Source: Leptonema sp964619535
GTDB taxonomy: Bacteria > Spirochaetota > Leptospiria > Leptospirales > Leptonemataceae
NCBI GenBank assembly: GCA_964619535.1
Contig: CAZUEX010000003.1
Coordinates: 124,001-188,000, forward strand
DNA: 64,000 bases
Direction: 5' to 3'
Shown: positions 49,549-58,827 of the stretch, piece after piece
Numbering within the stretch: position 1 is the stretch's first letter
How the letters are laid out: each line of letters opens with the position of its first letter
The notes under the pieces: generated by a model
The model's database searches: none
What the model was told of the DNA's origin: nothing
What the model saw: only the letters and a program-made list of their open reading frames with translations
Translations under genes and position numbers: made by a program

Positions 49549-51819
49549 TCACTTTTGTTTTTCTGTGTAGATTCGCTGTAGCAGTTCAATCACACCTGTC
49601 TTGACATTTGTTTCTTCCGATAGACCGATGCATGCCGGACATCCGTCCTCACAGGGACAGGACGCTACATGGTCATGGGCTGCCTGACTGATAACCTCAA
49701 GGTTTGAAAGGACATAGTAGGACAGTTCAAGTCCGCCCGGGAAGTTATCTACGGCATAGATACAGGGAAGTGCGAAGACGGGATTGCGAACCTCTGCATG
49801 AAAGCGCATGTCTCGTGGATCGCACATGGCATGGATGGGAGCCACCACGCCCAGTGCATGAGCGGCCCCTGCCAGAGTGGCACCAATTCGAGAATCAGAA
49901 TCGAGACCGGGGAGTTCCTCTAGGTCGCGAAAGAGCATCCAGAAGCCCTGCGTATGCATCTCCAGTTCGGGCAGATGGATGTCGCCCCATCCCAGATTCT
50001 CATGCGTCTCAAACTTGATCTTCTTGAACATGACAGCGCGGCGTTGCAGCTGTAGCTCACCTCTGTACAGGTCAAAGGTGTGGCAGGACCCGGCCACCTC
50101 GCTTTCCAGGATGGAAACATCGACCTTTTCCTGTGCGTCGGTATAGTAATCCACCTGCACCTTGCGGATTCGCGCAATACGATCATCCCAGAGCAGCTCT
50201 TCTACGTAATACGGTTCGCTTTGATGCATATAGATGGCATGTGGATGCACCGTGGTTGGTGCTGCAAAGCGATCGATTTCGCCGATGATCTTTTCTCTTC
50301 CGGTTTCGGTGATATCCACGATGACGAAGTTCTCGCGTGGACCTGCGCGAAGGCTGATGTTGTTGGCCGGGTAGGATTCATCTGACCAGTGGTATGAGTC
50401 GTTACTTCGCGTAACGATGCGAGAGTCGGCAAACAGGTTTAGCAGCTCACCCACATCTGTGAAGCGACCGAAGGATTCTCCATCTTTAAAGGGCAGTTCA
50501 AAGACGGCGCATTTCAAATGTTCAACCAGAATCAGCAGGTTGTCGGGGTTGATGCGACCATGCTCCGGGCTTCGGCCAATCAGAAATTCTGGATGCTGGA
50601 CGACGTACTGGTCCGTTGCATCTGAGGTGGCGATCAGGATGGAGATGGCGTCGTTCTGCTTTCGTCCGGCGCGTCCAGCCTGTTGCAGAAGTGAGCTGAT
50701 GCTTCCGGGAAAGCCTACGGTGATCGAAACATCCAGTGAGCCGATGTCAATGCCAAGTTCAAGGGCGTTTGTACTGACAACGGCAAGCAGCTTGCCTTCG
50801 CGAAGATCCTTTTCTATGGAGCGTCTCTCCTGAGGCAGATAGCCTCCCCGATACGCCATAACACGTCTGGACTTCTGCCCTGCAGCCTCTTTCAGATAGT
50901 TGGTCAGGACCTCTACACGCGTGCGGCTGCGGCAGAATAGAATGGAATGCACCTCGTTCTTTACGAAAAGACCACCCAGTCGGGCCGCTTCTTTTGCCGA
51001 AGAAGCGCGAATGCCAAGCTCCTTTTGAACAACGGGAGGATTATAAAAAAGAAAGACCTTTCTGCCGGAAGGGGCACCGTTGTTATCCACTACATGAAAG
51101 GAACGCTCAAAGAGCTTTTCGGCCAGTTCGCCGGGATTGCCGATCGTGGCAGAGGCGCATATGATTCGCGGTGTCTTTCCGTAAAAGGCAGCAATGCGGA
51201 AGAGTCGACGCATGACGTTGGCGAAGTGGCTGCCAAAAACACCGCGATAGGTATGCATCTCATCGACGACGATGGTCTCGAGGTTTTCGAAGAGGCGTAT
51301 CCACATCGTATGGTGGGGCAGGATGCCTGCATGAAGCATGTCCGGGTTGGTGATCACAAAGTCGCCTGCTTCGCGGATTCGGTTTCTGGCTGTGGCCGAT
51401 GTATCACCGTCATAGGTAAACGTGCGAAGCTGCATCTTTGCAGCCTCTGAAAAGCTTTCCATGGCAGACTGCTGGTCACGCGAAAGCGCCTTTGTAGGAA
51501 ACAGAAGCAGGGTGCGCGATTCAGGGTTTTCGAGCTTGCGATGCAGCACAGGCAGCAGGTAGGACAGAGACTTTCCCGAAGCGGTGGGCGTGACAACTAC
51601 AACATCCTTTCCCTGTCGAACGCTGTTGTAGGTTTCGGCCTGATGGCTGTAAAGGCGCCGGATGCCCTGGGCCCGAAGCATGGTTTTCAGTGCAGCTGGA
51701 AGATCCTCCGGCAAATCGACGGAATTTTCTTCGCGCGCAGGAATTTCATGAACAGAGGATATGCAATGAGCAAAACGTTCGTTGTTCTGAAGAAAGTCGA
51801 TCAGCTGAGAAACGTTCAT
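49549..51819 (-). CDS. DEAD/DEAH helicase with DUF1998 zinc-binding domain (MrfA-like)
   Basis: A 756-residue SF2 helicase: TPTASGKSLSYLLP (I), VVDEMHTYRGVFGSH (II), CASATIGN (III), LELGIDIGSLDV and QQAGRAGRKQ (V/VI). The C-terminal DUF1998 domain has CPCEDGCPACIG cysteines. The architecture matches YprA/MrfA and fungal Hrq1. Bacillus MrfA acts with MrfB in repairing mitomycin damage. The YprB/MrfB-like gene is directly upstream in the same orientation, separated by three bases. Confidence 0.92.
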   Translation of the reverse strand: MNVSQLIDFLQNNERFAHCISSVHEIPAREENSVDLPEDLPAALKTMLRAQGIRRLYSHQAETYNSVRQGKDVVVVTPTASGKSLSYLLPVLHRKLENPESRTLLLFPTKALSRDQQSAMESFSEAAKMQLRTFTYDGDTSATARNRIREAGDFVITNPDMLHAGILPHHTMWIRLFENLETIVVDEMHTYRGVFGSHFANVMRRLFRIAAFYGKTPRIICASATIGNPGELAEKLFERSFHVVDNNGAPSGRKVFLFYNPPVVQKELGIRASSAKEAARLGGLFVKNEVHSILFCRSRTRVEVLTNYLKEAAGQKSRRVMAYRGGYLPQERRSIEKDLREGKLLAVVSTNALELGIDIGSLDVSITVGFPGSISSLLQQAGRAGRKQNDAISILIATSDATDQYVVQHPEFLIGRSPEHGRINPDNLLILVEHLKCAVFELPFKDGESFGRFTDVGELLNLFADSRIVTRSNDSYHWSDESYPANNISLRAGPRENFVIVDITETGREKIIGEIDRFAAPTTVHPHAIYMHQSEPYYVEELLWDDRIARIRKVQVDYYTDAQEKVDVSILESEVAGSCHTFDLYRGELQLQRRAVMFKKIKFETHENLGWGDIHLPELEMHTQGFWMLFRDLEELPGLDSDSRIGATLAGAAHALGVVAPIHAMCDPRDMRFHAEVRNPVFALPCIYAVDNFPGGLELSYYVLSNLEVISQAAHDHVASCPCEDGCPACIGLSEETNVKTGVIELLQRIYTEKQK

Positions 51820-51822
51820 CGA

Positions 51823-53076
51823 TTAAGACCCTGAATTTGTGCTGAGTTTCTTTTGCAGCCGTGCCGTGCGACGCTGCAGGGCGTCCTTTTTGAACAGTGA
51901 CAGTGTGCGGCTCTGCGAAACAGCGATGGTCAGGCTGTCAATGTCAACGAGGGAGGGTATGTTCTCGATCAATTGCAACGCTGCTTCATAGTCGAACGTA
52001 TGATGTTCGAGGATGCGCAGAAGCCGTAGAAGATCATGAGGATTTTTCTGCCGCATGACAAGGCGATGCAAACAGTTCGCTGCCTCCTGTTTACGAGAAA
52101 GACGCCAGTATATATGCTGTAATGTTGTTAACAGTATTCGCTCGTCATCGGCACGCTCGGGTGGCTCTGCAAGAAGCGGTTCAAGCAGATCCAGTGCAGA
52201 ACGGTATTCGCCATTGCGAAAGAGGATGCGTCCGATGCGAATGCGAATCGAGGGTGCTGCTCTGTCCCTGTCTTTGAGATGCTGTTCAAACAGAGATGCC
52301 GCTTCAGCATAGAGGGCTAACATGCCCTGCATGTCGAGTTCGTTGTGACGTATGATATCGCTCAGCCCGTTGTCGATGCCGTACCTGACCCAGTCAAAGT
52401 AGATGCCTGGAATTGCAGCTCCATCGATGTCGTCGATCCTCGGACTACGAAGAAGTGTGCTTTCCAGGTTTTTCTGTTTAAAACCTCCGGGATAGTCCCG
52501 CGGCAGCAGTCGTTTCCAGATATGAAGCAGGTCGAAGTGATGGGCGAAGACCTTCATCGTGCTGCGCTGTAGAGCAAAGCGATTCTTGATCAACGGAACG
52601 TCGTAGGATTTACCGTTGAACGTGCACAGATAGGGAAAGCGAGAAAAAACGGCATCAAGCTCTTTAACAAGGGCGGCTTCACCACCCGGTGAAGACAGGA
52701 AGAGCTGGCGGATGACAAGGCGATCGTTCTCGATCCAGGCCAGACCGGTTAAAAATGGAAGGGTGCCTGTGCCGATGGATAACCCTGTTGTTTCCGTGTC
52801 CAGAAAAAGCACGTCACCGGGAGGAAGCCCTGGCCCCGCCAGATCAAGCATGCCCATGATGGCCGCAGGCAGCTGTAAGGCATCGTAGGGTAGGGGAACG
52901 ATAGCATGCTGCAACGGGACTTCTATCCGTCGGTCAAGAAGACCGGGGGCAACGGGAATAAACTCGGGCAGCTCTTTCAGTGCCGGAGCAGGGGCAGAGG
53001 TGGGTTCTGCTGTGGCCGGTCTGGCAGTGGATCCGGCCACTCCTCCGTATAGCTTCAGCTTTGCTGCTGCCTTCAT
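51823..53076 (-). CDS. YprB/MrfB-like DEDDh exonuclease with TPR-like tail
   Basis: A 417-residue protein. Residues ~85-255 form an RNase H-like exonuclease: LDTETTG (D93, E95), NGKSYDVP (D159), and HNELD (H244, D248), a complete DEDDh set. The C-terminal region (about 265-400) has helical repeats. This is the layout of Bacillus YprB/MrfB, an exonuclease partner of MrfA. The MrfA-like helicase follows in the same operon. Confidence 0.85.
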   Translation of the reverse strand: MKAAAKLKLYGGVAGSTARPATAEPTSAPAPALKELPEFIPVAPGLLDRRIEVPLQHAIVPLPYDALQLPAAIMGMLDLAGPGLPPGDVLFLDTETTGLSIGTGTLPFLTGLAWIENDRLVIRQLFLSSPGGEAALVKELDAVFSRFPYLCTFNGKSYDVPLIKNRFALQRSTMKVFAHHFDLLHIWKRLLPRDYPGGFKQKNLESTLLRSPRIDDIDGAAIPGIYFDWVRYGIDNGLSDIIRHNELDMQGMLALYAEAASLFEQHLKDRDRAAPSIRIRIGRILFRNGEYRSALDLLEPLLAEPPERADDERILLTTLQHIYWRLSRKQEAANCLHRLVMRQKNPHDLLRLLRILEHHTFDYEAALQLIENIPSLVDIDSLTIAVSQSRTLSLFKKDALQRRTARLQKKLSTNSGS

Positions 53077-53118
53077 GCTGATCAGAATAGGATTATGTCC
53101 TGTATCGGCCAGCGAATT

Positions 53119-54258
53119 TCAACGCTTCAGATGCACCACCATCTCGATGTGTGGCGTGCGTGGAAAAAAGTCAAAAGCGGCGAGAGAGGAAATCGAGAAT
53201 CCGCGCTCTTTTAGCAGGCCAATATCTCGATTCAAGGTCTGGGGATTGCACGACGAATAGATGAGATCGGTGATTTTTGAGCGATTGGCCTCGAAGCAGA
53301 GGGCTTTCTTCATTCCTGCCCGCGGCGGATTGACGATCCACAGTCGGGCCTTCATGTCGGCTAACCCTGTTATGCCCTTCTTCTGATACAGGTCGCGAAG
53401 CAGGAAGCGGCCCTGCAGTCCTGCCTGCTTGAAATTTGCCCGAGCCTGGTTCAGCGAGGTTCCGACCGATTCAATGCCTGTGTAACCGGCCAGGCGTGGA
53501 CGAATATAGCCGCCGATCAGGCCTGTGCCACAGAAAAGCTCGAGGGCCGTGTCGGGCGCTGTTGCCACCATGCCGTCGATGCAGGAAAGCCAGGGCCCGA
53601 TCAGGAATCGATTGGCCTGGAAGAAAAGCCCCGGCCGATACGGCCAGCGGAACAGACGATCCTGTGACTGTAGCGTGAAGTCAATGGTCTCTTTACTGGC
53701 TGTGCTGACGACGTTATGTTTCGATGTCAGGTACAGTGAAAACTCTCGTGAATCTGGCCTGGCCTCGCGGATGGCTGCATTCAGTTCTGGAGCAAGCTGC
53801 AGGCATCCGGATTCAGGAAGAGGGACGAGCTCATTCGTCCACGGGGCGTAGAATCCCGTAGAGTCGCCATCATGATGCAGTCGTGTATGATGCCTGTAGC
53901 CGTCTGGATCGGCCGTGAACCATTGCAGGCGATGTAGCTCCGGTTGAAGATGACGATGTTCGTGCAGCAGGGCATGCTTCAGCTTCAGTTCTGCTTCATA
54001 ATCGATATGCCGAAAGCTGCACCCTCCGCAACGGGGGAAGGCAGCACAGGTCGATACAATGCGTTCGGGGGATGCCTCAAGAACGTTGACGACAACAGCA
54101 AAACGATGTCCCGTGCGTTCGCGGCGAATGCATGCCTCTACAAGCTCCCCGGGCAATGCACCGTGCAGGAATACGGCCTGCCCTTCATGATGGGCCAGTG
54201 TCAGTCCGCCCTGGACGAATTTCTCGGGGCGCAGGATGATGGAATCGGAAGAGGTCAT
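53119..54258 (-). CDS. TrmA/RlmD-family RNA m5U methyltransferase
   Basis: About 379 residues (a GTG at 54270 would add four). An N-terminal TRAM-like domain ends in CAAFPRCGGCSFRHI, which supplies iron-sulphur cysteines. SAM-binding LELFCGTGLIGGYI and IVNPPRAGM follow, and YSSCNPQTLNRD holds the catalytic Cys. The family makes m5U in tRNA (U54) or 23S rRNA; which target applies is not readable. Confidence 0.92.
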   Translation of the reverse strand: MTSSDSIILRPEKFVQGGLTLAHHEGQAVFLHGALPGELVEACIRRERTGHRFAVVVNVLEASPERIVSTCAAFPRCGGCSFRHIDYEAELKLKHALLHEHRHLQPELHRLQWFTADPDGYRHHTRLHHDGDSTGFYAPWTNELVPLPESGCLQLAPELNAAIREARPDSREFSLYLTSKHNVVSTASKETIDFTLQSQDRLFRWPYRPGLFFQANRFLIGPWLSCIDGMVATAPDTALELFCGTGLIGGYIRPRLAGYTGIESVGTSLNQARANFKQAGLQGRFLLRDLYQKKGITGLADMKARLWIVNPPRAGMKKALCFEANRSKITDLIYSSCNPQTLNRDIGLLKERGFSISSLAAFDFFPRTPHIEMVVHLKR

Positions 54259-54276
54259 GCCTGCGGCCACTTCTTC

Positions 54277-54534
54277 TTAAAAGAGTGAGGCCTCTTCTTC
54301 TTCGACATCGACCGGCCGTAGCTCGCCGTCCTTTTTCTGCAGCATCTGCAGGCGCTTTTCTGCCTGGCCCAGATAATCGGTGCAGAGGTTACGCAGCTTG
54401 ATGCCTTCTTCGTAGGCTGCCAGCGATTCATCCAGGCTGAGCTCACCGGACTCCAGGCTGCGTGTGATCTCTTCCAGTCGGTTCAGGGCTTCTTCGAAGC
54501 GGAATTCTTCTGTATCTTTCCGTCGTTTGGTCAT
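54277..54534 (-). CDS. xseB: exodeoxyribonuclease VII small subunit
   Basis: An 85-residue protein with FRFEEALNRLEEITRSLESG and ELSLDESLAAYEEGIKL, the XseB coiled-coil signature. XseA is not adjacent. XseB binds XseA to form the processive single-strand-specific exonuclease VII. It lies between the methyltransferase and the GlmU-like gene in a minus-strand run. Confidence 0.95.
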   Translation of the reverse strand: MTKRRKDTEEFRFEEALNRLEEITRSLESGELSLDESLAAYEEGIKLRNLCTDYLGQAEKRLQMLQKKDGELRPVDVEEEEASLF

Positions 54535-54564
54535 GGATTCCTCGGCGTTTAAGGGGAAGGTAGG

Positions 54565-55686
54565 TCAGCTCAGATGGCCGAGCAGCGAAACGAGTTCCTG
54601 CATGGTAGGATGCACGGGCTGCTTCCGTCTGGCAAAGATTTTTTTACAGTCTTCAAGGAAACGGTCCGCCCGATAGGAATGGCCTGTAATGCCCCAGGAC
54701 AGTGGAGGAATATAGGCAGAAGGAGAGCCGCCAAAGATATTCGAGCCTGCGTCGATGACGGTGCCGGTATTGAGCATCGTTCCGATCGAGGTTTTCACGC
54801 AGTCTCCGAGAATGGAGCCAAACTTAATCCTGCCTGTTTCAAGGGTAAAGAAGGCACTGGCCCGGGTCGGAAACCGGTCATGGGGCAGCTGCAGTCGAAC
54901 CTCGCCGTAGTTGTTCTTCAGATCCGATGTGGTGGTCAGGGCACCGAGGTTAACCCAGTTGCCCACAAGGCTGTGGCCTACAAAGCCTTCATGATGCTTG
55001 TTCGAGAAGCGTCCGAAGATGGAGTTTTCAATCTCACCGGCCACGCGACAGCCTTCGCCTAAAATGGTGCCACCGGTAATGCGTACGTTGTCCAGATGAC
55101 ACCCCGGAGCGGCATAGAACGGTCCCGAAATAAAGGTAAAGGGACTGAGAGAGCAGTTCTCATCGATGACTACGGGGCCTTCGGTGGTATCGAAGACAAC
55201 ACCGGGCGGTATGTTTACGGATTGATGAATCCACAGGTCCTGTTTGGCTCCGATCAGATCGGCGGACTGCTTGTGTTCGAAATCGGCACGATGCAACAGG
55301 AATAGGTCGGCTTCGATGCGTGCCGGTGCTTCATCGAGCAGCGACAGCCCATCTGTAGAAAACTCAACGCCTTCAAAACGAGACTGTAGCTCGGCATCAA
55401 CAAAGGAACGGCGATGTGAGGTCGAACCTGCGGGGGATAGTTCTGCAGAAAAGGCGCTTACATCAACCTTTGCCTGATCGGCGCGAAAAGGAACAAGACC
55501 GGAGCGCTCCGCAAAGATTCGCTCCAGCCTGGCATCCGGGTGCAGGTAGACAAGCGATGCACCGGGATGAAGGCGCCGCAACCGTTCGATGGCAGAAAAG
55601 ATGCCGTTTCGGTACGCGAAGGCAGGCTCAAAACGACTGATTACTCGTCCTGCTGGATGATCCAGGTCTACAAGCAGGAACTTCAT
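54565..55686 (-). CDS. GlmU-like sugar nucleotidyltransferase/acetyltransferase (alternative bacterial type)
   Basis: A 373-residue protein. The N-terminal half has the shortened nucleotidyltransferase-like fold of the alternative GlmU family known best from Bacteroidetes (VDLDHPAGRVISRFEPAFAYR). The C-terminal half is a left-handed beta-helix (PVVIDENCSLSPFTFISGPF, RITGGTILGEGCRVAG, ENSIFGRFSNKHHEGFVGHS, GSNIFGG). It starts three bases after the glmS stop, supporting a role in UDP-GlcNAc synthesis. Confidence 0.8.
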   Translation of the reverse strand: MKFLLVDLDHPAGRVISRFEPAFAYRNGIFSAIERLRRLHPGASLVYLHPDARLERIFAERSGLVPFRADQAKVDVSAFSAELSPAGSTSHRRSFVDAELQSRFEGVEFSTDGLSLLDEAPARIEADLFLLHRADFEHKQSADLIGAKQDLWIHQSVNIPPGVVFDTTEGPVVIDENCSLSPFTFISGPFYAAPGCHLDNVRITGGTILGEGCRVAGEIENSIFGRFSNKHHEGFVGHSLVGNWVNLGALTTTSDLKNNYGEVRLQLPHDRFPTRASAFFTLETGRIKFGSILGDCVKTSIGTMLNTGTVIDAGSNIFGGSPSAYIPPLSWGITGHSYRADRFLEDCKKIFARRKQPVHPTMQELVSLLGHLS

Positions 55687-55689
55687 ACC

Positions 55690-57522
55690 TTACTCCACCG
55701 TCACGGATTTGGCCAGGTTTCGCGGCTGGTCGGGCTCGCAACCACGTTCGATGGCCGCATAGTAGGCCAGAAGCTGCAGAGGAATGACGGTTAACAGCGG
55801 TGTCAGATAATCAGGTGCGGCCGGCACCTCGAAGCAGTGATCGGCCAGGGCAGGCACCTGTGTATCGCCTTCTGTGCAGATGGCCAGGATCTTACCTTTT
55901 CGTGCCTTGACCTCCTGGATATTGGAAACCATCTTGTCGTAGACCTCGGTTTCCGGTGCAATACAGACAACGGGGATCGACTCATCGATCAGAGCAATGG
56001 GCCCGTGCTTGAATTCTCCGCCTGCATAGCCAGAGGCATGGATGTAAGAGATCTCTTTCAGCTTCAGTGCGCCTTCAAGTGCCGTTGGATGGTTATAATA
56101 ACGACCGAGAAAGATGAAGTCGCGGGCATCGATATACTCCCGCGCCCAGTGGCGGATCTCTTCTGCCCTTGCCAGAATCGATTCGATCTTCACCGGTAGT
56201 TTGCGAATCTCTTCGAAGATGGCCTCTCGTTCTTCCTTCTGCGTGATCCAGCGAATGCCTGACAGATACAGCGAGAAGAAGAGCATGTTCAGAAGCTGAG
56301 CCGTGTATGCCTTGGTGGAGGCCACCCCGATTTCCGGGCCGGCCATCAGATCGATATAGGCATCGGAATCGCGGGCAATCGTAGAATCCACCCGGTTTAC
56401 AAAGGAAAGGACGCGACAGAATTTCGATTTTGCTTCGAGGATGCCGGCAAGCGTATCGGCCGTTTCGCCGCTTTGCGATATGCCGATGACCATCGTATCG
56501 CCTTCGGCAATGGGATTGCGATAGCGGAACTCTGAAGAGAGATCGACATCGGTGGCGATGCGTGCAAACTTCTCGAAGTAAAGCTTTCCAACAAGACCGG
56601 CATGCCAGGAGGTACCGGCACTGGTGATGAGGATTCGTCCTACACGGCCAAGGATGTCGTTGGACATCTGCATCTCAGGAAACCGCACCTTGCCCTTATC
56701 GTCCATGCGGGCTTCAATGATGCGGCGAAAGATGTCGGGCTGCTCGAAGATCTCTTTCAGCATGAAGTGATCATAGGAACCCTTTTCGAGGTCTTCGACG
56801 GTTAGCTTGATATCCTGCAGCTGAACATCGATAGGCTTGCCGTCTTTATCGAACAGATGGAATTCATCGCGGGTCATCCATCCCCACTGGCCATCCTTGA
56901 TGATGCATTGCTGCTTTGCCTGCGGGATGATGGCCATGATGTCGCTGGCCAGAAAGCCTTCGTTCTTACCTCTGCCATAGATAAGCGGGGAGCCGTCTTT
57001 GATGAAGTAGATGCGGTCAGGCTCTTTCTCGCTTAGAATGGCACAGGCATACTTCCCTTCCAGTTGAGGAAGCACGGCCGGAATGGCCTGTTCCAGCGTG
57101 GCATGGGTTTTCAGTTCTTCTTCAAGCAGATGGGGAACGATCTCTGTATCCGTTTCTGTATGGAACAGGTGGCCCTTCTTTGACAGCTTATGTCGCAGGT
57201 GCAGATAGTTTTCAATAATGCCATTATGAACGACAGCAATCTTACGTGACCCATCGACGTGCGGGTGCGCATTGCTTCGTGAGGGCTCGCCATGTGTGGC
57301 CCAGCGGGTATGGCCGATGCCGATATTCCCGTTCACAGGGTGGATCTTCAGATAGTCTTCCAGGGCCTTGATCTTGCCCTTTTCTTTTCGAATCTCCAGT
57401 TCGCCCTGATCGATGGCGGCAATACCCGCAGAGTCATAGCCCCGGTATTCCAGTCGGATCAGACCTACAAGAAGGACAGACTGGATGGACTTGTCGCCCG
57501 TATATCCTACAATGCCGCACAT
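55690..57522 (-). CDS. glmS: glutamine-fructose-6-phosphate aminotransferase (isomerising)
   Basis: A 610-residue enzyme making glucosamine-6-phosphate. MCGIVGYTGD at the ATG at 57522 leaves the catalytic Cys at the N-terminus, which decides the start. HTRWATHGEPSRSNAHPH and the FLGRYYNHPTALEGALKLKEI isomerase segment are present, as is the C-terminal LAKSVTVE. The GlmU-like gene follows in the same operon. No glmS ribozyme is apparent upstream. Confidence 0.97.
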   Translation of the reverse strand: MCGIVGYTGDKSIQSVLLVGLIRLEYRGYDSAGIAAIDQGELEIRKEKGKIKALEDYLKIHPVNGNIGIGHTRWATHGEPSRSNAHPHVDGSRKIAVVHNGIIENYLHLRHKLSKKGHLFHTETDTEIVPHLLEEELKTHATLEQAIPAVLPQLEGKYACAILSEKEPDRIYFIKDGSPLIYGRGKNEGFLASDIMAIIPQAKQQCIIKDGQWGWMTRDEFHLFDKDGKPIDVQLQDIKLTVEDLEKGSYDHFMLKEIFEQPDIFRRIIEARMDDKGKVRFPEMQMSNDILGRVGRILITSAGTSWHAGLVGKLYFEKFARIATDVDLSSEFRYRNPIAEGDTMVIGISQSGETADTLAGILEAKSKFCRVLSFVNRVDSTIARDSDAYIDLMAGPEIGVASTKAYTAQLLNMLFFSLYLSGIRWITQKEEREAIFEEIRKLPVKIESILARAEEIRHWAREYIDARDFIFLGRYYNHPTALEGALKLKEISYIHASGYAGGEFKHGPIALIDESIPVVCIAPETEVYDKMVSNIQEVKARKGKILAICTEGDTQVPALADHCFEVPAAPDYLTPLLTVIPLQLLAYYAAIERGCEPDQPRNLAKSVTVE

Positions 57523-57542
57523 AGAGGCCCACACTTCACCGT

Positions 57543-57572
57543 GTTATCGGTCCTTCAAGTAAGAAAAGTCAA
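57543..57572 (-). promoter_or_regulatory. candidate sigma-70 promoter for glmS
   Basis: On the minus strand TTGACT (57567-57572) and GATAAC (57543-57548) are separated by 18 bases, a fair match to -35 and -10 boxes. The leader to the ATG at 57522 would be short. The pair sits beyond the ilvC terminator, where a promoter is needed. Confidence 0.4.
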
Positions 57573-57665
57573 GGTAGATGGCTGCAATTTATACTAACAA
57601 ATCCTGTGCTACAGGAATGATACACTGTCTGAAAAAATGTTCAGGCCTCTTTAAGGGTTAACAGA

Positions 57666-57691
57666 CAAAAAAAAGGGAGCCAGAGCTCCCC
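57666..57691 (-). terminator. Rho-independent terminator after ilvC
   Basis: On the minus strand GGGAGC-TCTG-GCTCCC forms a perfect six-base stem with a four-base loop, followed by eight T residues. It lies about 27 bases beyond the ilvC stop. Confidence 0.92.
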
Positions 57692-57717
57692 TTTTCTCAT
57701 TAGCAGCAGGCAATGCC

Positions 57718-58722
57718 TCACTTTTTCTTGAGGAACTTCATCATGCTGCGCAGTTTGGCGCCTGTCTCTTCGATGGGATGCTTTCTGCCTTCTTCTCGCA
57801 TGCGGTTGAAGTTGGGATATCCCTTCTCGGTTTCAGCCAGCCATTCTTTTGCGAATTTTGCACCTTTGTCTTTCTGGATCTCTTCCAGAACCTGCTTCAT
57901 GGCAGCCTTGGAATGGGCATCGACGACACGCGGACCACGGGTCAGGTCGCCGAACTCAGCCGTATCAGAAATGGAGCTACGCATATTGGCAATGCCGCCT
58001 TCGTAGATGAGGTCAACAATCAGTTTTACTTCATGAAGACACTCGAAATAGGCAATGTCCGGATCGTAGCCGGCTTCAACGAGGGTTTCAAATCCCTTCG
58101 TAATCAGAGAGGTCAGACCGCCGCAAAGAACGGCCTGCTCGCCGAACAGGTCTGTTTCTGTTTCATCGCGGAACGTCGTTTCGAGGATGCCAGCACGTCC
58201 GCCACCAACACCGGCTGCATGGGCCAGGGCTCGCTTATGGGCCTCGCCTGTAGCATCCTGATGGATGGCGATCAGGCAGGGAACTCCACCGCCTTCCGTG
58301 TAAACACGACGCACCAGGTGGCCAGGGCCTTTGGGAGCAACCATGTATACGTCTACGTCTTTCGGCGGCTCAATAATATCATAATGGATATTGAAGCCGT
58401 GCGAGAAAACAAGTGCCTTACCGGCTGTGAGGTGTGGAGCGATGGATTCATCGTACAGTTGTTTCTGGGTCTGGTCAGGAGTCAGAACCTGTATGATGTC
58501 AGCCTTCTTGCAGGCCTCGGACGGAGGCAGAACCTCGAAACCGACCTCTTTCGCCTGGGCGGAGGATTTCGAATCCGGGCGCAATCCGATGATAACATTC
58601 AGGCCGGAATCCCGCATATTCTGTGCCTGGGCATGACCCTGGCTACCGTATCCAAGTACCGCTATGGTTTTGCCCTTAAGCAGGCTCAGATCACATGCGT
58701 CGTCGTAGAAAATTTTTGCCAT
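57718..58722 (-). CDS. ilvC: ketol-acid reductoisomerase
   Basis: A 334-residue class I enzyme of branched-chain amino-acid synthesis. VLGYGSQGHAQAQNMRDSG binds NADP(H), VYMVAPKGPGHLVRR and the metal-binding FGEQAVLCGG and E-rich C-domain are present. Length is normal. A terminator follows its stop. The iron-ADH-family gene lies 105 bases upstream in the same direction; linkage is uncertain. Confidence 0.97.
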   Translation of the reverse strand: MAKIFYDDACDLSLLKGKTIAVLGYGSQGHAQAQNMRDSGLNVIIGLRPDSKSSAQAKEVGFEVLPPSEACKKADIIQVLTPDQTQKQLYDESIAPHLTAGKALVFSHGFNIHYDIIEPPKDVDVYMVAPKGPGHLVRRVYTEGGGVPCLIAIHQDATGEAHKRALAHAAGVGGGRAGILETTFRDETETDLFGEQAVLCGGLTSLITKGFETLVEAGYDPDIAYFECLHEVKLIVDLIYEGGIANMRSSISDTAEFGDLTRGPRVVDAHSKAAMKQVLEEIQKDKGAKFAKEWLAETEKGYPNFNRMREEGRKHPIEETGAKLRSMMKFLKKK

Positions 58723-58827
58723 ACAGGTATGGCTTTGCTACGGCCCGGTGCTGACAAGGAAAATTCGGCTCAGAGTGTAATGCAGCTGCAGGGAGGCCAG
58801 GAGCCGCTTCGAATACCGATGGTGCGT

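Noticed and set aside
57523..57717. Possible glmS ribozyme upstream of glmS
   Set aside because: The region contains the ilvC terminator and a plausible promoter, but no recognisable ribozyme core; such ribozymes are mainly known from Gram-positive bacteria.
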